Shown: piece after piece, positions 57,496-64,000 of the stretch | Layout of the letters: every line of letters begins with the position of its first letter | Numbering within the stretch: position 1 is the first letter of the stretch | Assembly (NCBI GenBank): GCA_949361645.1 | Contig: OX442428.1 | Span: 1,130,084 to 1,194,083, forward strand | Reading direction: 5' to 3' | From: Spongilla lacustris | Taxonomy: Eukaryota > Porifera > Demospongiae > Spongillida > Spongillidae | Length of the DNA stretch: 64,000 bases | Notes under the pieces: model-generated | Told to the model about the DNA's origin: nothing | What the model saw: only the letters and a program-made list of their open reading frames with translations | Database searches by the model: none | Program-made: the position numbers and the translations under genes

Positions 57496-57974
57496 ACACG
57501 TATATGATGTAAATGTAACCAGTTAATGCTAACATATAATAATTACACCAAAAGTGAACGTGATAAAATTTCACTTACATGTACAGGCAAGCATTGTGTC
57601 TCAAGCTGCCATCCATACAGGTGTGTGTGTGTACATGTAGTAGTTGGTAAGAAGCATATCCTAGAGTCTGCATGTCTGGTTTACTGGAGATCTTTCTTAG
57701 AAGCATCAGTTGGCACCACATTCCATGCCACATGAGCTGCATGGTGCATGGTGGCTTACAGGCTGTCCATATGCATGTTTATTGCAATTGCCTGTCGGTG
57801 GATTTCTGTTACTGCGGCCAAGTAGCATGCAGCGTTCAGTACAACCAAAAACACAGCTCAAATACAAAATTACGAATGGAGGGGTCAAAGGACTCCCAAG
57901 ATGTGCGTCTCTCCATAATATACCGCCGTTTACGTCACTCCCTCCCATCAGTAGCTAGGTATATCTGTGGCCCC

Positions 57975-59600
57975 ATGATGCCCATGTTGTAGACAGAGCT
58001 TCTGTTATTATTATTCTAATATTTGTTATGCCTCCTGTCTGTTTTTAAATTGGAGTTCCTTTGAATTCTCACATCACCGGTACTGACTGGTTTGCCGGGC
58101 CATAGAGTACTTTAGTTGGTTTGGGCAGTTGGTATTGGAGTGGCTCTGAAACAGGATGGTCATCCTGTTTTACTTATGTGAGTCGGGCTTTGAAGAAGGC
58201 TGAGAAACATTGTAGTATCATCCAGTAAGCGTGTCTGGCAATACTCTTTGCCACTAAACAGTTCCATCACTATCTTCTTGGACAATCATTCACCATTTTG
58301 ACTGGCCACGCCCCTCTTCAGTTGCTATCAGGACACAAGATGGAAGGGCTATTGCATGTGTAGGTGGGATTATCTGATATCATAAAGGCTCCCAGAACAG
58401 CAATGCAGATGCAATATCTCGCTGTCACCCACAGACTGAAAAATTGGCGGCTGCTGTTGCATCAGGAACAGATAAGAATTTGCTGAAATTAGCACAAGAT
58501 CCTGTCCTAAAAGAATTTCTTCTGGCATTACAAACACTAGCCCACAACTGATGGTGATAGATGGAATAGCACCAACAGATGAGAGGATTGAAGTGCTGTT
58601 AATACCACTAAGTTGTCAGCAACGAGTATTACACTCTTCTGGACATCAAGGTGTAAAGGCTGTGTCAGGAAGCATATACTGGGTTGGCATGGTGGAAGAT
58701 GTTAAATTCTACTGCTGTAAGTGTTTAAATGTCAACAAGCAAAGCTACCTGCACCCATTCATGCCCCCGATGAGCAGTATCCCTATTGGAAGGACATAGG
58801 AAATGACAGTGCTTGACATACTAGAGGTAACAACAACTGTTATTTAATGATGGTGCAAGACTACCTCACAAAGTGGGCACAGAGGAGCTAGTGAAGTTTT
58901 GTTCTACATATGAGATTGTACACTCAGACCAGGAATGGGCATTTGAAAGCACAATTTTGAGGCAAAGACTAGAGGCATTTGGGACAAAGAAGACCCACAC
59001 TACACCTTATCACCCTCAAGATGATGGGATGGTGGAGCGATTTAATAGGTCTCTGTTACATTACTAAGAACCTATGTACTGAGAGAAAGAAGAGGCCTAT
59101 CGTACTGCTCAGCACTCATCAACTGGGATATCACCTTTTTTGTATTGATGTTTGGCCAACAAACAAAGATACCGCCCATTGGAACACCTCTAACATTTGA
59201 TACAGGAACATACAAGAAAGCTTTCGGAACTGGCTACAAAGTCCTCTACAAGATAGAAAATAGGATAGACATGCAAGACCATCTGGGAAGCTGAGCCCTA
59301 AGTGGGAGGAGAACTGGAGAATCAGTAATGTCAAGAGCCAAATGCAGTCACAATGGAGATTATGGATGGAAAGAAATCAAGAGCACATCAATCGTCTGTA
59401 CAATCTGATGCTGCAGCACCACCAGAGGTGGTAACTGAAAACGGAGAAACATGATACCCTCCTCAAGTTGACCACTTTATAGTAGACATCCCAACAGCTT
59501 CTCAGCCTCCTTTACCAGATGCTACACAATCACTGCTAGAACAATCACCACTTATTGTGGAGAGGAGGACCTTCTGATAGGCTGTGAGCAGATTGAGGAC
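57975..59600 (+). pseudogene. Decayed gypsy RNase H/integrase fragment, copy 3
   Basis: Best-preserved copy: IDGIAPTDERIEV, HQGVKAVSGSIYWVGMVEDV, FYCCKCLNVNKQS (integrase zinc finger), then after stops VHSDQEWAFESTILRQRLEA and TPYHPQDDGMVERFNRSLL (end of core). Multiple frameshifts; no RT. Confidence 0.82.
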
Positions 59601-59899
59601 AAGCTTATTTTAAAAGTGTGACATATGTAGTATCAGTGACTCATACAGGTGTCTGATTGTTTGACAATCCCAAACAACGGATTGGTTAGGATCTCTCTTT
59701 CAGACCAGCTGTCATGTACATGATTTGGTGATTGATAATTATATGTGTTGTGCATGTGATTTGAAATAAGATCGTTTCCCACTTGTGACTTTGAACCATA
59801 ACAGTACGTACAGAAGTATGTGCACTACATGTATATATCCTCTACGAGGACAAAAATGAATGCGCTTATACATGCATATTTATTTATAGGACGTTAGTA

Positions 59900-60060
59900 T
59901 GGTCAGTAATCTATCGTATGGTGAACTTTCCACCAGCGCCTTCATTGAGGTAATGAGAATTATTTTAATTTTTCTCCAACCAGGAGAGGCAGAAATGTCA
60001 GTGTTATCTCCAGTGATGGCATTGATCCCTACGAGTGGCGATTTTTTGTTGAGGGGACTT
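59900..60060 (-). pseudogene. MABP fragment near copy 3
   Basis: Inverted counterpart of 44950-45120. Confidence 0.75.
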
Positions 60061-60346
60061 CATTTACAAATCCACCCGGCTGCCTGAAATCGATAAATGT
60101 ATACATGTACTGGCGTCTAATATTTATAGCTTAATGAATGTATTACCCTTGTTTCCATACTTTTTTACTAAATGCAAATTGCTGTCCGGCTAGATGCGCA
60201 CATGCATATCGCATGTACCATCATCAATTTAATAAATATAATTATAGTAGTAGATTTAATCTTTTATTAGATTCCCCCCCCTCCCCCCAAAAAAGTATGG
60301 TCTGCAAAGGTATAGATTGACAGGACAAAAATGAGTGTGCTTATAG

Positions 60347-60826
60347 TTAGTACTTGTAGACAAAGTAGATGAACTTCCCGCCAGCGCCAGCATTGAGGTC
60401 TTGAGGATTTTTTATAAAACCAGGAGGGGCGGAAATGTCAGCGCTATCTCCAGCAATGGCATCGATCGCTACGAGTGGTGATGTGCCATCCTTTGAGTAC
60501 AGCAGATATATGTACTCTCCTCCAGCTCCTTTGTTGAGGTCTTCGTTGATTAGGGTGTACCCCGAGGGGGCAACTGGAGAAGCAGTGCTCTCGACAAGGA
60601 TATCAGTCACTGGCTGGCCGTAACCAGGATCCGTCGAATAGCACAAATAGATAAAGTTTCCTCCTGATCCTTGATTCAAGTCCTGATTCACTTGCATGTA
60701 CGGAGGTGGACACTGCTGCTCTGGGTTACTGGAGATCACATAGAGAGATGTGATCGGGATATCAGCATTAATACTGATCACGTAAAGAGATATGATTACT
60801 GTAGCCAAAACCGTTGCCGCTACCAT
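60347..60826 (-). CDS. Secreted-type MABP-domain protein, copy 3
   Basis: An intact frame of 159 residues from the ATG at 60826 to the stop at 60347-60349. Same architecture as copy 1: hydrophobic N-terminus then three DLN-GAGG-IYL-type repeats. Relative to copy 1 there are scattered substitutions, an extra residue in the segment after the signal region (ADIPITSLYV) and more regular repeats (all three contain GGxFIY or GGxYIY). The upstream 250 bp matches copies 1 and 2, apart from an expanded TATATA tract (60875-60945). Two intact paralogs imply recent or selected amplification. Confidence 0.72.
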   Translation of the reverse strand: MVAATVLATVIISLYVISINADIPITSLYVISSNPEQQCPPPYMQVNQDLNQGSGGNFIYLCYSTDPGYGQPVTDILVESTASPVAPSGYTLINEDLNKGAGGEYIYLLYSKDGTSPLVAIDAIAGDSADISAPPGFIKNPQDLNAGAGGKFIYFVYKY

Positions 60827-61099
60827 GTTTCCTCGCGGTTAATGTAACAACTGATAAGTTTTGGATAACATGCATGTATATATATATATTATATATATAT
60901 AATATTATATAATTATATATATATATTATATATATAATTATATTATATACATGTATACACATCTATGAGCTACACGCACATGAGCGGAAAAATTATTCGC
61001 GGTCACGGACTGCGCACTGAACTCTGTGACGGACTCTATTCAGAAATTTAATATCGTAAGTACACCGGGTAGGTGCGCACTGAACTGTTGCTTATAGAA

Positions 61100-61440
61100 G
61101 TTGATGCGACGATTACTATTGCGTTATCTCCCTTCACACCATCACATTGGTGCCAACCATAAGCAGACACCACAATTGCATCTATTTGCACGCCACGTTA
61201 GCACAACACCAGCCATAGGCACACAAAGACAGTACTGGTGCCAGGTACACAAATAAGCTTCCAACATAACCCTCCTGGGCCCAACCATCATTGACCTGGC
61301 CCCCCCCCCCCCCCCCCAGGTTCCGTTTGACCCCCAAGTCAAACATAGACCTCCCAGGCCTCTTGCTGCCTCTGGCAGTGGCTACTTTCGATTCAGCACA
61401 ATACTGCTCCATGGCTAACATTATGACCCTCACTGGTCAA
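61100..61440 (-). repeat. Shared flank of block C (matches 41040-41300)
   Basis: Reverse complement of the 41.0-41.3 kb segment, with added C-runs at 61300-61317 and, just beyond, 61457-61483. Open frames through it are not shared as intact reading frames, so it is probably non-coding. Confidence 0.75.
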
Positions 61441-61451
61441 AGCAATACGAT

Positions 61452-61483
<32 letters not shown>

Positions 61484-61705
61484 AACCCCCCGGCAAACAT
61501 TATGACCCTCACTGGGGTTAATGCAACACAATACTTCCCCCATGGTAAACATCTCATGGTCTTGCATGTGCATAGGGTTGTAGACATTCATGCTATAGCT
61601 AGTGACTTTGTATCAGGACATGAAAATAGAGTTACGCTCTTTGGACGATACTACAATGCTATTTCTTTCTTATTCACCTCTATACATGTATGTCTGTGAT
61701 GATGT

Positions 61706-61820
61706 TTAGTGACTAATTTTACTCAACAGTAAAAAATGAAGGATTGAGGAAAGTGCCTCTGATGAATGTACAAGATCGAGCATAAAGTGTATTCAAATGT
61801 CAATCTCTTTATTTCACTCA
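61706..61820 (+). repeat. Shared repeat X, copy 3
   Basis: Matches 32745-32878 with an internal deletion of about 20 bp. Confidence 0.8.
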
Positions 61821-62171
61821 CACACGAATTGGATGCACAAAATTAATAGCTTTATCATAATTAGCATCCTTTTAGCTTTGACCCCTACAGTACTTTAGAA
61901 CAAGTAACAGGAAGTTAGCAGGGAATTACTGTTCATCATGCTCCACAAAGGGTCTATTCAGAACACTTGTCTCTCACATTACAAATGTTTTCACTTAATT
62001 AGTGCATGAGTTTTTTTCCTACAAAAAGTGTTGGCTTCTGGGGCACTCCCCCACACCCCCCTGGCTGGTCAGGAGGGAGGGGTGCCCCCCCTCCTGCACC
62101 CTCCCCAGGACGATGGGCATATTTGCCCCTCCCCCGAGCCGTACCGAATTTTTGGCCCTTCCGACGCCCCT

Positions 62172-62834
62172 GTTACGTACGGCTACACTGGGGCCACATA
62201 CTCTGGCAGGATGCCTTGTGTTGAGGTAGGGGTGGGGCTTCTTGGAGAGGTGAGGGTGGATATTGAGGAGTGAGGATGGACCAATGAGGTGGCATTGAGG
62301 GGTGAGAGTGGGGGATCGTGTGTTGTGTGTGGGATCTTGTGTTGTGTGGGGGATCGTGTGTTGTGTGGAGGATTGTGTGTTGTGTGGGGGATCTTGTGTT
62401 GTGTGGGGGATCTTGTGTTATGTGGGGGATTGTGTGTTGAATGTGGGAGTGAATCTTAATTTTGAGGCGTGGTTACCGTGGTTTAGGTGCACATCAGGCA
62501 CATCAGGTAGTCAGGACCCACCCATCATCCACACCTCACCATCACCCACACCTCACCATCTAAGTACTCCAGCTTGTTTGCTGACCCTCCACTCCACAGG
62601 TTTCTGACAGCATAGTGAGGAAGGCCAGAGAGACTCTGGAACAGGCCATCAACCTGGTCAACTCCACCCCTGAGTGGAGGGCCAAGGTGGTCACATATCC
62701 CACAGTTGTGTCATAACTGTGTTGGTGACCAGTGCCCAGACCACTCCTCTGCCTGCACCTCCTTGGACTGTCCCATTCTTTACCTCATCAACAGATCCAA
62801 TCGTAAAAGGACCGAGGCCCGCTGTCCTCTGTGA
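62172..62834 (+). pseudogene. REV3L: REV3L exon fragments, copy B
   Basis: Plus-strand counterpart of 39406-40446. Piece a is at 62172-62225 (same residues and GTAGGG donor). Piece b starts at 62600 but breaks off at 62692 after AKVV, directly joined to the last bases of the following intron, so the YGDTDS motif is lost. Piece c (62706-62834) begins LCHNCVGDQC and stops early at TGA 62832-62834 owing to a local deletion. More decayed than copy A. Confidence 0.85.
62308..62440. repeat. GTGTGTTGTGTGGGGGATC minisatellite
   Basis: Five or six imperfect units of about 22-24 bp between REV3L pieces a and b; counterpart at 40205-40310. Confidence 0.88.
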
Positions 62835-63439
62835 TGTCTTTTCAGCTCACTTTCTAGATTTTTAAGGGGAAAAAGTTTTTTTATTGCTTGTTTGTTTTTA
62901 AAAGACCATGTGAGCTGGTCTTACATTGATGTGGTCACATTGCATCTTTTGTATTATGCTTTTATTAAAGCAACATAATAAAGTTGAAAGTGGTGAAAGG
63001 TTTCTATTCTAGCCTAGGACCCTTGTGGTGCCCTTCTCTCCACCCCAGACACTGCAGGATATGTTCAGACAAGTCTTATGGTTAGTGAATCGGAAGAGGA
63101 GATCGTCTTCTTTGATGCGGTGAAGATAAAAAAATTTTTAAAAAGAACTGCTTGGAAGTTGGCACCACATTCCATGCCACATGACCTGCATGGTGCATGG
63201 TGGCTTACAGGCTGTCCATATGTATGTTTATTGCAATTGGCTGTCGGTGGATTTCTGTTACTGCGGCCAAGTAGCATGCAGCGTTCAGTACAACCAAAAA
63301 CACAGCTCAATATACAAAATTACGAATGGGAGAGGGGTCAAAGGGCTCTCAAGATGCGCGTCTCTCCATAATATACCGCTGTTTACGTCACTCCCTCCCA
63401 TCAGTAGCTAGGTATAGCTGTGGTCCCATGATGCCCATG

Positions 63440-64000
63440 TTATAGACAGAGCTTCTGTTATTATTATTCTAATATTTGTTATGCCTCCTGTCTGTTTTTA
63501 AATTGGAGTTCCTTTGAATTCTCACATCACCGGTACTGCTGGGCCATAGAGTACTTTAGTTGGTTTGGGCAGTTGGTATTGGAGTGGTTCTGAAACAGGA
63601 TGGTCATCCTGTTGCTTGTGTGAGTCGGGCTTTGAAGAAGGCTGAGAAACATTATCCGGCAAGAGTGTCTGGCAATACTCTTTGCCACTGAACAGTTCCA
63701 TCACTATCTCCTTGAACGATCATTCACCATTTTGACTGACCATGCCCCTCTTCAGCTGCTATCAGGACACAAGATGGAAGGGTTATTGCATGTGTAAGTG
63801 GGATTATCTGATATCATAAAGGCTCCCAGAACAGCAATGCAGATGCAATCTCTCATTGTCACCCGCAAACTGAAAAATGGGTAGCTGCTGCTGCATCAGG
63901 AACAGATAAGAATTTGCTGAAATTAGCACAAGAGAATGATTCTGTCCTAAAACAATTTCTTCTGGCATTACAAACACTAGCCCACAACTGATGGTGATAG
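63440..64000 (+). pseudogene. Decayed gypsy fragment, copy 4 (runs off window)
   Basis: Matches the start of 57975-59600 and continues to the window end; includes the RNase H-proximal segment with several frameshifts. Confidence 0.78.

Larger units (their letters stand above)
57706..64000. repeat. Segmental duplication block C, inverted relative to block A
   Basis: Homology starts at AGTTGGCACCACATTCC (57705), matching the reverse complement of sequence ending at about 39103. In order: gypsy fragment, MABP fragment, MABP gene 3, shared flank, repeat X, REV3L fragments, then a second gypsy fragment running off the window. This order equals the reverse complement of part of block A. Confidence 0.85.

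Noticed and set aside
57672..57992. 106-codon frame with CMVHGGLQAVHMHVYCN
   Set aside because: Its first 11 codons lie outside the duplicated segment, and copies at 38.9-39.1 kb and 63.2-63.4 kb are open in other frames or carry indels, so protein conservation is not shown.

Overview
The window is animal nuclear DNA: exons separated by GT-AG introns, 5-6 homology-recognisable animal genes or gene pieces, large tandem-repeat arrays, and at least ten classes of transposable element, many nested. No prokaryotic signal is present. The combination of a tandem AbfB-repeat protein, MABP-type beta-prism proteins, a 45-bp-repeat ORF of a kind I associate with sponge and cnidarian repeats, and an RT-element tail I associate with sponge genomes suggests a demosponge or similar early-branching invertebrate. 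That placement is inference with modest confidence. A 200-base assembly gap lies at 23723-23922.

Layout. 0.6-5 kb: an RT-element tail, an intact three-repeat AbfB protein gene (minus strand) and a truncated duplicate of its last repeat. 5.8-8.2 kb (minus): a four-exon gene with a Ras-association/ubiquitin-like fold candidate and a long Ser-rich tail. It is divergent from the AIG1-family (FAHFA hydrolase) gene at 8983-19548 (plus, seven exons), whose introns hold a piggyBac element, a hairpin element and many simple or minisatellite arrays, including about 1.15 kb of pure CCCT. Only 167 bp downstream the TRAPPC9 gene begins (19716, plus); three exons are visible before the gap.

24.7-30.4 kb: a young but defective Ty3/gypsy retrotransposon with 5-bp target duplication, whose 5' LTR is split by a 1.8-kb CACAG-ended DNA element. 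32.7-45.9 kb and 57.7-64 kb: two blocks of a segmental duplication in inverted orientation. Each carries MABP-domain genes (two intact, one broken by hAT elements), truncated MABP fragments, decayed gypsy pol pieces, and exon fragments of DNA polymerase zeta catalytic subunit (REV3L). 46-57.6 kb is the spacer between the inverted blocks: a minisatellite, a deleted second gypsy element on the minus strand whose 5' LTR is split by a 5.4-kb composite insertion containing an intron-bearing Tigger/pogo element, a 45-bp-repeat ORF and two small MITEs.

How it fits together: the left 23 kb is ordinary host gene space (two housekeeping-type membrane-lipid/trafficking genes plus a signalling adaptor). 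The right 40 kb is a repeat-driven amplification zone in which a small secreted-type MABP gene has been multiplied together with a fragment of a DNA-repair polymerase gene.
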